This document shows, piece after piece, positions 1 to 5,951 of a stretch of DNA of 6,035 nucleotides. The stretch covers positions 1 through 6,035 of the forward strand of contig CAJTRW010000049.1 of NCBI GenBank assembly GCA_910578765.1. The letters run 5' to 3'. Numbering within the stretch: position 1 is the stretch's first letter; each line of letters starts with the position of its first letter. The notes below the pieces were generated by a model. That model made no database searches and was not told where the DNA came from. It saw only the letters and a list, made by a program, of their open reading frames with translations. The position numbers and the translations under genes are program-made. This DNA is from an uncultured Christensenella sp. (GTDB lineage Bacteria > Bacillota > Clostridia > Christensenellales > Borkfalkiaceae).

Positions 1-27
1 GGCTTCTATGACAAATTCGAGGGCTGA
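1..27 (+). CDS. Possible 3' end of an upstream gene (partial)
   Basis: Frame 1 is open from the window edge and reads GFYDKFEG before a TGA at 25-27, about 30 bases ahead of a strong terminator at 57-84. A second frame is also open to a TGA at 35-37 (ending RAENA), so the true frame cannot be decided. Eight residues are too few to name a product. The terminator immediately downstream is the main reason to think a plus-strand gene ends here. Confidence 0.25.
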   Translation, partial: GFYDKFEG

Positions 28-56
28 AAACGCCTGAAAATACAGTAACAATTCCT

Positions 57-84
57 AAAAACCGAGCCTAAGGCTCGGTTTTTT
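57..84 (+). terminator. Intrinsic terminator of the upstream transcription unit
   Basis: ACCGAGCC (61-68) pairs perfectly with GGCTCGGT (72-79) around a 3-base loop, and a run of six T (79-84) follows. The A run at 57-60 extends the stem on the plus strand and would give a shorter T tract on the minus strand, so some bidirectional activity is possible. Confidence 0.9.
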
Positions 85-107
85 GGGTTAATATTAAATT
101 ATTTTGC

Positions 108-136
108 TTGATTTATTGCGAGTATTGTTGTATAAT
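108..136 (+). promoter_or_regulatory. Sigma-A-type promoter of tRNA-Leu(CAA)
   Basis: TTGATT (108-113) and a perfect TATAAT (131-136) are separated by exactly 17 bases. The predicted start near 143 leaves a leader of only about 6 bases before the tRNA 5' end at 149. Confidence 0.85.
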
Positions 137-148
137 GTTTATAATAAC

Positions 149-235
149 GCCGCTGTGGTGGAATTGGCAGACGCGCTGGACTCAAAATCCAGTGGTAGCG
201 ATACCGTGTCGGTTCGACCCCGACCAGCGGCACCA
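149..235 (+). tRNA. tRNA-Leu, anticodon CAA
   Basis: An 87-base class II tRNA with encoded CCA. Acceptor GCCGCTG (149-155) pairs with CAGCGGC (225-231), followed by discriminator A232 and CCA 233-235. The anticodon stem CTGGA/TCCAG (176-180/188-192) encloses loop CTCAAAA, giving anticodon CAA at 183-185, which reads UUG. A long variable arm (GGTA/TACC) is typical of tRNA-Leu. The T arm GTCGG/CCGAC (208-212/220-224) has the expected TTCGA loop. The D arm is nearly identical to that of the second tRNA-Leu at 4351. All stems are intact, so it looks functional. Confidence 0.97.
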
Positions 236-240
236 CTAAT

Positions 241-279
241 AACGTAAGTTGAACCGAGAGTTTAACTTGCGTTGTTTTT
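241..279 (+). terminator. Intrinsic terminator of tRNA-Leu(CAA)
   Basis: Fourteen bases (241-254) pair with 260-273 with only two G-U wobbles, around a 5-base loop (CGAGA), followed by G and five T (275-279). It begins 5 bases after the tRNA CCA, so the tRNA is a single-gene transcript. Confidence 0.88.
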
Positions 280-284
280 ACTCT

Positions 285-319
285 AAAAAGCCGAATTACT
301 GAAAAAAGTAGTTCGGCTT
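285..319 (-). terminator. Intrinsic terminator of the pentapeptide-repeat gene
   Basis: Bases 288-300 pair with 307-319 (13 bp, one wobble) around a 6-base loop. Read on the minus strand the stem is followed by a T run, the complement of AAAAA at 285-289, so it ends transcription of the minus-strand gene that stops at 360. It lies back to back with the tRNA terminator, insulating the two convergent units. Confidence 0.82.
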
Positions 320-359
320 ACTCTTTATGGGTTATTAAATTAAAACAAATTCCAATGAG

Positions 360-938
360 CTATTTTTCTATCTTAATATCAAAAGGTTCAAGCAAATTTA
401 TAACATCGGGATATGAAAACTTTGCGCCCTTTATACGATTACTTAACAAGTTAATATTATATCCGCGGGCTTTGCGTAAATCACTTTTTCTTAAATCACA
501 ATCGGAAAATTCCGTATTATGCAAATTGCAACTTTTAAAATTGCTTTCACTCAAATCACAATTCATAAAAAAGCAATCTATTAGACTTGACTGTAAAAAG
601 TCGAATTTTTTAAAACTCAATTTTTCAAAATCATTATATTTCAAATAGCATTTATCAAATTTATAAATCGGAGAAGAAAAAGAACCCGATTGAAAATTTG
701 CCCAACATACACCAATGATATTGCAGTTTATAAACGTTGATAATAACATATTTGTTTCTTTTGATTGAATATTTGTAAACACACAGTCTAAAAAACTACA
801 TTCGGAAAATATGCAGTTAATGAAAGTGCAGTCAGCAAATTTGCATTTTACAAATATGCAATCAATAAATTCGCAATCTACTATTTTGTCGTGGTCTTTC
901 AAAATATCTGCAAATTTTTTGTTTGAAAAACTTTTCAT
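360..938 (-). CDS. Qnr-like pentapeptide-repeat protein (192 aa)
   Basis: Predicted cytosolic right-handed quadrilateral beta-helix protein. Seven consecutive pentapeptides of the form CxFxx occupy about residues 22-56 (CEFID, CIFVK, CKFAD, CTFIN, CIFSE and so on). After a break around WANF and FSSPIYKF the repeats resume (CDLSESNF, CDLRKSDL). A non-repeat tail, GYNINLLSNRIKGAKF then LLEPFDIKIE, recalls the C-terminal cap of Qnr-type and related bacterial pentapeptide proteins. Length is close to Qnr (about 218 aa), whose known members protect DNA gyrase, but sequence alone does not establish that function here. A GTG at 983 would add 15 residues, but it overlaps the predicted promoter and has no ribosome site. 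ATG at 938 has AGGA 10 bases upstream (949-952) and is preferred. No signal peptide or membrane segment is visible. It is monocistronic, between its own promoter and terminator. Confidence 0.9.
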   Translation of the reverse strand: MKSFSNKKFADILKDHDKIVDCEFIDCIFVKCKFADCTFINCIFSECSFLDCVFTNIQSKETNMLLSTFINCNIIGVCWANFQSGSFSSPIYKFDKCYLKYNDFEKLSFKKFDFLQSSLIDCFFMNCDLSESNFKSCNLHNTEFSDCDLRKSDLRKARGYNINLLSNRIKGAKFSYPDVINLLEPFDIKIEK

Positions 939-973
939 TTCGGCTTTATCCTGATTTATATCAATACGGCTAC

Positions 974-1002
974 ATTTTAGCACAAAATGACTGTTTTATC
1001 AA
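974..1002 (-). promoter_or_regulatory. Promoter of the pentapeptide-repeat gene
   Basis: On the minus strand, TTGATA (complement of 997-1002) is followed after 17 bases by TAAAAT (complement of 974-979), with a TG one base upstream of the -10, an extended -10 element. Predicted start near 967 gives a leader of about 30 bases to ATG 938. Its position over the GTG at 983 argues against that codon as the translation start. Confidence 0.78.
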
Positions 1003-1070
1003 CCGTATTACATAGACCAAACTGCAAATGGCACTTTTGCATTTAGCCGCCGAATTATAATTTTTTTACC

Positions 1071-1105
1071 AAATAAGCTTGAGCAACCCGAAGCTTGTTT
1101 TTCAT
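1071..1105 (+). other. Stem-loop upstream of polA, function unclear
   Basis: AAATAAGCTT (1071-1080) pairs with AAGCTTGTTT (1091-1100), 10 bp with one wobble, around a 10-base loop, and more T follow on the plus strand. It resembles a weak terminator, but no plus-strand gene lies between it and the tRNA terminator at 241-279. It sits just upstream of the polA promoter and could block stray read-through or be a remnant. Confidence 0.35.
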
Positions 1106-1113
1106 AAAATTTA

Positions 1114-1142
1114 TTGATTTTAATTATTATTTATGGTAAAAT
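1114..1142 (+). promoter_or_regulatory. Promoter of polA-coaE
   Basis: TTGATT (1114-1119), a 17-base spacer, then TAAAAT (1137-1142) preceded by TGG, an extended -10. The architecture is nearly the same as that of the divergent pentapeptide-gene promoter. The predicted transcription start (about 1148-1151) falls on or just before the polA ATG at 1151, which would leave almost no leader. Confidence 0.72.
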
Positions 1143-1150
1143 TTATATAT

Positions 1151-3703
1151 ATGGAAAAACTTGTATTGATTGACGGAAACAGCTTGTTAAACAGGGCGTA
1201 TTATGCTACGCCGGTATTTATGACGCGTAGCGGCATGCCGACTAACGCTATTTTCGGTTTTGTGAAGCTGTTATTAAAAATACTTAATGACTTTAAACCC
1301 AAATATATTATCGTAGCGTTTGATTTAAAGGCTCCGACATTCAGGCATGAGATGTATGCGGATTATAAATCGACAAGGAAGGGGATGCCCGACGATTTGG
1401 GCGTACAGGTTGAACCTTTAAAGAATTTATTGTCAGCAATGAAAATTGCAACATGTTCCAAAGAAGGGTTAGAAGCCGATGATATTATCGGCACGCTGTC
1501 CAATAAGTTCGACGTTCATAGCTATATCTATACCGGCGACAGGGACAGTTTTCAGCTTGTAGACGATAAGACCGACGTCTATTACACCAAACGCGGCGTG
1601 TCTGACCTTCTTAAACTTAATATAGCCAATTTCAAGGAAGAAACCGGACTTTTGCCTTCGCAGATAATAGATTTAAAATCTTTAATGGGCGATAAGTCGG
1701 ATAATATTCCCGGCGTTCCCGGAATAGGCGAGAAAACGGCCTATGAACTTTTAAATAAATTCGGTAATCTTGACGGCGTTTACGGGCATATCGAAGAAAT
1801 AAAAGGAAGCGTTAAGGAAAAGCTTAAAACCAATAAGGAATTAGCTTATTTATCTTATAAGCTTGCAACTATCGATAGAAATTGCGACCTTAATATAGAA
1901 TTGGGGAATTGTATTGCGCCGGAAAAGTATGACGCCGACGTAAGGAAGCTTTTTTCCGATTTCGAGTTTAACAGTCTGTTGGGGCTTGATATTTTTGTTA
2001 AAGACACCGCAGAAAATAATTCGGAAGTCAATTATCCGGAAAAGGTTGTATGCAAATCTTTAACCGAGGTTACAGAATTTTTAAAAAATGTCGGAAGTTT
2101 TGCAGTATTTTTAAATAACGGTCAGGCGGAAATTTATAACGGAAAAATACAGCTGTCTTTAAAAGTTTCGGAAGATTTATTATCGAAAGACGGTATTCCT
2201 TATGAAGAATTTACAGAAGTTCTGCGTCATATATTTTCGGATAAAAATAAAATTGTTACCGTTTTCGATTTTAAGCAAATAATGCACTATTTACAAAAGC
2301 TCGGCGTTGAGGCAAATTGCGGATTCGAAGATGTGGCGCTGGCAAAATATTTATGCGATAACAATGCCGTAAACCTAGATTTTAAAGGATTATGCGAATA
2401 TTATTTATACGATTACGCTTACAGCGCTTTCGTTTTGAGCGAATTGTTTAAAAAATATAAAAATATTCTTGAAGAAGATAAAATAACGCACCTGTATGAG
2501 GATATAGAAAAACCGCTTCTTAAAATTTTATTTTCAATGGAAGAAAGCGGTGTCAAGATAAGTTTGGATATACTTGACGGTTTGTCTGAAAGGTACGAAA
2601 AGCTTATAAATGAAATCAAGAAAAGGATTTACGAAATTTGCGGATGCGAATTTAATATCAATTCGCCGTCTCAATTGGGTGAAGTGCTTTTTGAAAAATT
2701 CGGTATAACTGACGTTAAAAAGAAAAAAACCGGTAAATTCACTACAAGTGCGGAAATTCTTGAAAAATTCAAAGATACTCACCCTGTTATAAAAGAAATT
2801 TTGAATTACAGATTGTATCAGAAGCTCTATTCAACGTATATCGAAGGGTTCCGTCCATTGTTGGATAAGACATCCGTAATTCACACGACGTATAACCAGA
2901 CGATAACAACGACCGGAAGACTTTCAAGCACAAACCCGAATTTGCAAAATATTCCTATCAGAGTAGACGAGGGGAGAGAACTGAGAAAAGTTTTTGTGCC
3001 GCGTGAGGGGAATATATTAATCGACGCCGACTATTCGCAAATCGAGTTAAGGCTTTTGGCGCATTTTTCCGGATGCAAGGAATTGATTAAAGCATATAAC
3101 GAAGGCGCTGATATTCACGCGGCTACGGCGGCGCAGGTGTTCGGTGTAAGTGTTGACGAAGTCACGGACAAAATGCGCAGGACTGCTAAGGCGGTGAATT
3201 TCGGTATTATTTACGGTATAAGCGATTTCGGGCTTTCGCACAATCTCAATATTCCTCTTGAAAAGGCAAGGGAATATATTACGCGTTATTTTGAAACATA
3301 TAGCGCAGTTAAAGAATATATGAATTCCAATGTTGAATTTGCAAAGAAACACGGCTATGTGACGACGCTTACGGGCAGAAAAAGAGTCATTCCCGAAATT
3401 GCGTCGGCAAATTACAATTTGCGTATGTTTGGCGAAAGGGCGGCAATGAATATGCCTTTGCAGGGGTCCAGTGCGGACATAATAAAAATTGCGATGATTA
3501 ACGTAGATAAAGCCTTAAAGAAAAGCGGATTAAAGGCTAAATTGATTTTGCAGGTACATGACGAGCTGGTGCTCGACTCTCCTGTCGACGAGGAAATACC
3601 CGCCTCCGAAATATTGAAATATGAGATGGAAAACGCCGTCAAGCTTAAAGTACCCCTTACAGTGGACATTCATAGCGGAAAGAACTGGTATGATGCGAAA
3701 TAA
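1151..3703 (+). CDS. polA: DNA polymerase I (850 aa)
   Basis: Fills gaps and removes RNA primers in replication and repair. The N-terminal 5' nuclease (about 1-260) keeps its metal ligands: D8 in LIDGN, D58, E108/D110/D111 in EADD, D130/D132 in TGDRD, and D181/D184 in GDKSDN, followed by the GVPGIGEKT helix-hairpin-helix. The middle 3'-5' exonuclease-like domain (about 300-450) lacks the DxE motif: the equivalent strand reads FAVFLNN near 318-323. It is therefore probably non-proofreading, as in Bacillus and Thermus enzymes. The polymerase domain has motif A DYSQIELR with D627, motif B with R676, K680, F684 and Y688, and motif C VHDE with D804. An in-frame ATG at 1133 lies inside the promoter spacer. 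ATG 1151 gives the family-typical MEKLVLIDGNSLL start, though no Shine-Dalgarno is visible. The end overlaps coaE. Confidence 0.97.
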   Translation: MEKLVLIDGNSLLNRAYYATPVFMTRSGMPTNAIFGFVKLLLKILNDFKPKYIIVAFDLKAPTFRHEMYADYKSTRKGMPDDLGVQVEPLKNLLSAMKIATCSKEGLEADDIIGTLSNKFDVHSYIYTGDRDSFQLVDDKTDVYYTKRGVSDLLKLNIANFKEETGLLPSQIIDLKSLMGDKSDNIPGVPGIGEKTAYELLNKFGNLDGVYGHIEEIKGSVKEKLKTNKELAYLSYKLATIDRNCDLNIELGNCIAPEKYDADVRKLFSDFEFNSLLGLDIFVKDTAENNSEVNYPEKVVCKSLTEVTEFLKNVGSFAVFLNNGQAEIYNGKIQLSLKVSEDLLSKDGIPYEEFTEVLRHIFSDKNKIVTVFDFKQIMHYLQKLGVEANCGFEDVALAKYLCDNNAVNLDFKGLCEYYLYDYAYSAFVLSELFKKYKNILEEDKITHLYEDIEKPLLKILFSMEESGVKISLDILDGLSERYEKLINEIKKRIYEICGCEFNINSPSQLGEVLFEKFGITDVKKKKTGKFTTSAEILEKFKDTHPVIKEILNYRLYQKLYSTYIEGFRPLLDKTSVIHTTYNQTITTTGRLSSTNPNLQNIPIRVDEGRELRKVFVPREGNILIDADYSQIELRLLAHFSGCKELIKAYNEGADIHAATAAQVFGVSVDEVTDKMRRTAKAVNFGIIYGISDFGLSHNLNIPLEKAREYITRYFETYSAVKEYMNSNVEFAKKHGYVTTLTGRKRVIPEIASANYNLRMFGERAAMNMPLQGSSADIIKIAMINVDKALKKSGLKAKLILQVHDELVLDSPVDEEIPASEILKYEMENAVKLKVPLTVDIHSGKNWYDAK

Positions 3704-4277
3704 TTTGAAAATTGCAATAACTGGAGGTATCGGCAGCGGTAAGTCTTCCGTTTCGAAATTTATTAAGCAACGTGGATTTAACGTTATTTCTTGTGACGAT
3801 ATTTACCGAGAACTTTTGCAAAAAGAATATTTTTTAAAAGAACTTGCTAAATTATTCGGCGTCAGAGTTGTTTCAAACGGCAAGCTTAATAGAAAGTATC
3901 TTTCCGAAATAGTTTTTTCGGATTCGGAAAAATTAGAACTGTTAAACCGTTTTACTCATCCTGCAATTATGCGCGAATGTTTTGCCCGCATGAAAGATGA
4001 ATTAAATTTTTGCGAAATACCGCTATTGTTTGAAAGCGGTTATCAAAATTTATTTGATAACGTTATCGTAGTGCTTAGAGATAGAGCTGCAAGAATTACG
4101 GCGATAAAAGAAAGAGACGGTTTGCAACATCAAGAAATATGTAAGCGCATAGAAAGTCAATTTAATTATGATATTGCGGACTTTGCAAAGTATTATGTTA
4201 TTCATAATGATTGCGGTTTAATAGATTTGCAAAGGCAAACATTACAAATTTTAGATGAAATTACAATCAAAAAATAA
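3690..4277 (+). CDS. coaE: Dephospho-CoA kinase (195 aa)
   Basis: ATP-dependent phosphorylation of the ribose 3'-OH of dephospho-CoA, the last step of coenzyme A synthesis, in the cytosol. The N-terminal P-loop GGIGSGKS (residues 12-19) is followed by ISCDD, in which D36 aligns with the catalytic Asp33 of E. coli CoaE. The residue two before it, usually Asp, is Ser34. Further family marks are THPAIM, IPLLFESG and a C-terminal RIESQF ... ADFAKYYVIHND segment corresponding to the usual R...Q...AD.VI.N pattern. Length fits the family (about 195-205 aa). Tandem ATGs at 3690 and 3693 both lie inside the polA tail, overlapping it by 14 or 11 bases; a weak GGAAAG (3677-3682) precedes them. An upstream ATG at 3621 would add 23 unrelated residues and is rejected. 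Co-transcription with polA is expected. Bacillus has mutM between the two genes; here it is absent. Confidence 0.95.
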   Translation: MMRNNLKIAITGGIGSGKSSVSKFIKQRGFNVISCDDIYRELLQKEYFLKELAKLFGVRVVSNGKLNRKYLSEIVFSDSEKLELLNRFTHPAIMRECFARMKDELNFCEIPLLFESGYQNLFDNVIVVLRDRAARITAIKERDGLQHQEICKRIESQFNYDIADFAKYYVIHNDCGLIDLQRQTLQILDEITIKK

Positions 4278-4302
4278 AAATTTAATATAATGCTTTTTTA
4301 GC

Positions 4303-4331
4303 TTGACAATAAAAGTTAAATGATATAAAAT
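4303..4331 (+). promoter_or_regulatory. Promoter of tRNA-Leu(AAG)
   Basis: A perfect TTGACA (4303-4308), 17-base spacer and TAAAAT (4326-4331); an overlapping TATAAA at 4324 would give a 15-base spacer. Predicted start near 4338 leaves about 13 bases before the tRNA. No convincing terminator separates coaE (stop 4277) from this promoter, so coaE read-through may also reach the tRNA. Confidence 0.85.
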
Positions 4332-4350
4332 TATAGCGTTTGAAACAATT

Positions 4351-4435
4351 GCACTCGTGGCGGAATTGGCAGACGCGCAAGACTAAGGATCTTGTGGTTA
4401 ACCCCATGCAGGTTCAACTCCTGTCGAGTGCACCA
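4351..4435 (+). tRNA. tRNA-Leu, anticodon AAG
   Basis: An 85-base class II tRNA with encoded CCA. Acceptor GCACTCG (4351-4357) pairs with CGAGTGC (4425-4431), then discriminator A4432 and CCA 4433-4435. The anticodon stem CAAGA/TCTTG (4378-4382/4390-4394) encloses CTAAGGA, so the anticodon is AAG (4385-4387), reading CUU and, if A34 becomes inosine, CUC/CUA. The T arm is GCAGG/CCTGT (4408-4412/4420-4424). All arms are intact, so the gene appears functional despite the recombinase gene running antisense into its 3' half. A34 is rare in bacteria outside tRNA-Arg(ACG). Confidence 0.95.
4398..4435. other. Probable attachment site within the tRNA-Leu 3' half
   Basis: Inferred. The 3' part of tRNA-Leu(AAG) doubles as the last 11 codons plus stop of the recombinase, which places the chromosome-element junction in or beside this segment. 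The tRNA is intact, so the element must have supplied or preserved its 3' end. The crossover dinucleotide cannot be located because the other junction is outside the window, and no second copy of this segment is present here. Confidence 0.45.
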
Positions 4436-5951
4436 GAGGCGATAAAGATTGAACCTTTATCGCAGATAAGACCTTGTCGTTATCGGCAAGGCTTATTTCT
4501 TTAATGTCCTTTTCGTTGCCGAAAGTCAGATATGTTATAATATGGTCGTCGTACACAAACACCTTGTAAACAAGATTATCAATGAGTGTTTTTTGATATT
4601 CCTTGTCTGCGGGGTCGCCTTTAAGCATTTCCGCGATAAAGTCAACGATTTTCTCTTTCGTGAATTTCTTGCCCCGTTCAAGCTCGATTTGCGCCTTGCT
4701 TGCAGATAGGTCTTTAATCAGAATTTCAATCTCTTGCATTTTCCGCTCTATGTTAGCCCGTAGCATATCGTTTCGCGCCAGTATAAAAGCGTTTGTCAGT
4801 TGTTCCGCCTCGTCTTTTGCGTGGCGTATGCGCGCCTCTATGCTCCGCAAACTGTCCTCGCCCGTGCGGTGTTCGTAATAGTTTATCGTGTCTTGCGCGG
4901 CAAGCTCGGCGTTTTCTCGACGGCTCAAAAAGTCGTAAACCGCGCTTGCAACCGTAAATTCAAGGTTGTTTTTGTTCTCGCTCGATTTACGGCAACCGCC
5001 TTTCCGCTTGCTGTGGCAAACGTAATAATAGTGCTTTGCTCCCGTGTGGCTCGTACCGCCGCCCGCCGTCATACTGTCGCCGCAGAAACCGCAAAAGGCT
5101 TTCCCCGTGAGTATGTATGGCTCAACCGCCGAATTTGCACCCGCTAAAATCTTGTTCTTTTCAAGCCGCTTTTGCACCGCCGCAAAGGTGGCTTTGTCTA
5201 TAATAGCGGGGTATGTATTAGTGCAAACTCTCTTTCCGTGCACACAGTCGCCCGTATATTTGCGGTTAGATAACCAGTTTTCAAACGTGCGATATGTAAA
5301 CGGCTTGCCCTTGTAAAGAACGTGCCGTTTGTTCAACTCGTCCGTGATTTCCTTTTTCGGCGTTCCTTTGGCGTATTCCGTGAATATGTAGCGAACTACT
5401 GCGGCTTGTTCCTCGTCTATGGCAACGCGGTGTATAATGCCCTTGTTGCCGCGCTTGTCGGTGTCAATGAGTTTATACCCGTAAATGAGATGCCCACCGC
5501 AATAAGTGCCGTTTTTAACGCTCGTGTCCAGTCCGTCGTGTACGCGCTTGGAAAGGCGTTGCGAATACTTTTCGTCGTTCCACTCCAAAAACATTTCGTA
5601 GAACTCGCCGCCCTCGTCGTCGCTGACGGGTTCGGTTGCCGAAACAACTCGTATGCCGTACCGCTTTTTCAACTGCGCCTTATACATTATGCTGTCCACG
5701 CGATTACGGGCGAAACGGTCAAACTTATAGACAATGACTTGCTCGAATGCGCCGCTGTCCGCGTCGGCTATCATTTTTTGAAAGTCGGGGCGGTGGTCGT
5801 TCGTTCCCGAACGTGCTTTGTCCTTGTAGGCTTTTACAACGGTGTAGCCGTTGCTTTCGGCGTACTCGGTGCAAATGCGAATTTGCCCCTCAATGCTTTG
5901 CTCGTTCTGCCCTTGCGACGAATAGCGGGCGTAGATAACTGCATTTTTCAT
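4398..5951 (-). CDS. Large serine recombinase/integrase (517 aa)
   Basis: Site-specific recombinase expected to integrate and excise the mobile element it sits in. The N-terminal resolvase domain (about 1-150) has YARYSS with catalytic S11, and R79 and R82 in KFDRFARN. A central recombinase domain (about 155-265) includes CGGHLIYGYKL. A zinc ribbon carries C287, C290, C312 and C320, and a charged helical stretch (about 362-425) is the likely coiled coil. All expected catalytic residues are present. ATG at 5951 is preceded by AAAGGAG with 6-base spacing, the clearest ribosome site in the window. The C-terminus, about residues 507-517 (VHSTGVEPAWG), is encoded by the antisense of tRNA-Leu(AAG) and so is a product of the insertion site, not of the family fold. 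Base composition is higher in GC than polA-coaE (28/60 at 5281-5340 versus 22/60 at 4081-4140), consistent with transfer. Confidence 0.93.
   Translation of the reverse strand: MKNAVIYARYSSQGQNEQSIEGQIRICTEYAESNGYTVVKAYKDKARSGTNDHRPDFQKMIADADSGAFEQVIVYKFDRFARNRVDSIMYKAQLKKRYGIRVVSATEPVSDDEGGEFYEMFLEWNDEKYSQRLSKRVHDGLDTSVKNGTYCGGHLIYGYKLIDTDKRGNKGIIHRVAIDEEQAAVVRYIFTEYAKGTPKKEITDELNKRHVLYKGKPFTYRTFENWLSNRKYTGDCVHGKRVCTNTYPAIIDKATFAAVQKRLEKNKILAGANSAVEPYILTGKAFCGFCGDSMTAGGGTSHTGAKHYYYVCHSKRKGGCRKSSENKNNLEFTVASAVYDFLSRRENAELAAQDTINYYEHRTGEDSLRSIEARIRHAKDEAEQLTNAFILARNDMLRANIERKMQEIEILIKDLSASKAQIELERGKKFTKEKIVDFIAEMLKGDPADKEYQKTLIDNLVYKVFVYDDHIITYLTFGNEKDIKEISLADNDKVLSAIKVQSLSPLVHSTGVEPAWG
4439..4463. 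repeat. Perfect 9-bp inverted repeat just after the tRNA
   Basis: GCGATAAAG (4439-4447) and CTTTATCGC (4455-4463) flank a 7-base loop, starting 4 bases after the tRNA CCA and lying inside the recombinase C-terminal codons. No T tract follows on either strand, so it is not a standard terminator. It could be an RNA processing structure or part of a recombinase binding site. Confidence 0.6.
4466..4502 (+). terminator. Terminator-like hairpin for tRNA-Leu(AAG), inside the recombinase gene
   Basis: ATAAG (4466-4470), a bulged A, then CCTTGTCG (4472-4479) pairs with CGGCAAGGCTTAT (4484-4496) around loop TTAT, followed by the T-rich TTCTTT. The T-rich side lies on the plus strand, so it would stop tRNA transcripts 30-65 bases after the CCA. 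The same bases encode roughly residues 486-495 of the recombinase. Confidence 0.6.

Noticed and set aside
355..648. Plus-strand frame of 97 codons antisense to the pentapeptide gene
   Set aside because: Shadow of the repeat gene: its Ser/Lys/Leu-rich pattern mirrors the pentapeptide codons, and no ribosome site is present.
1023..1041. TGCAAA/TTTGCA inverted repeat as an operator
   Set aside because: Only 6 bp, not overlapping either promoter, and expected by chance in AT-rich DNA.
1056..1061. TATAAT upstream of polA as the polA -10 box
   Set aside because: No -35 element at 16-18 bases upstream, whereas 1114-1142 has both boxes at ideal spacing.
3621..3692. Upstream ATG extending coaE by 23 residues
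   Set aside because: Lies within polA coding sequence, has no ribosome site, and pushes the P-loop far from the N-terminus relative to the family.
4278..4302. Terminator after coaE
   Set aside because: There is a short T run at 4293-4299 but no stable GC-containing stem before it.
157..4378. Shared 20-base repeat between the two tRNA-Leu genes as recombination sites
   Set aside because: It is the conserved D-arm region of leucine tRNAs; the 3' halves differ, so there is no sign of an att pair.
4603..5316. Plus-strand open frames opposite the recombinase
   Set aside because: Antisense shadows of a long, fully conserved recombinase gene, with low-complexity Ser/Arg/Cys content and no recognisable domain.
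5417..5647. Second minus-strand frame inside the recombinase
   Set aside because: Out-of-frame overlap of the catalytic-domain coding sequence; composition is a frame shadow.
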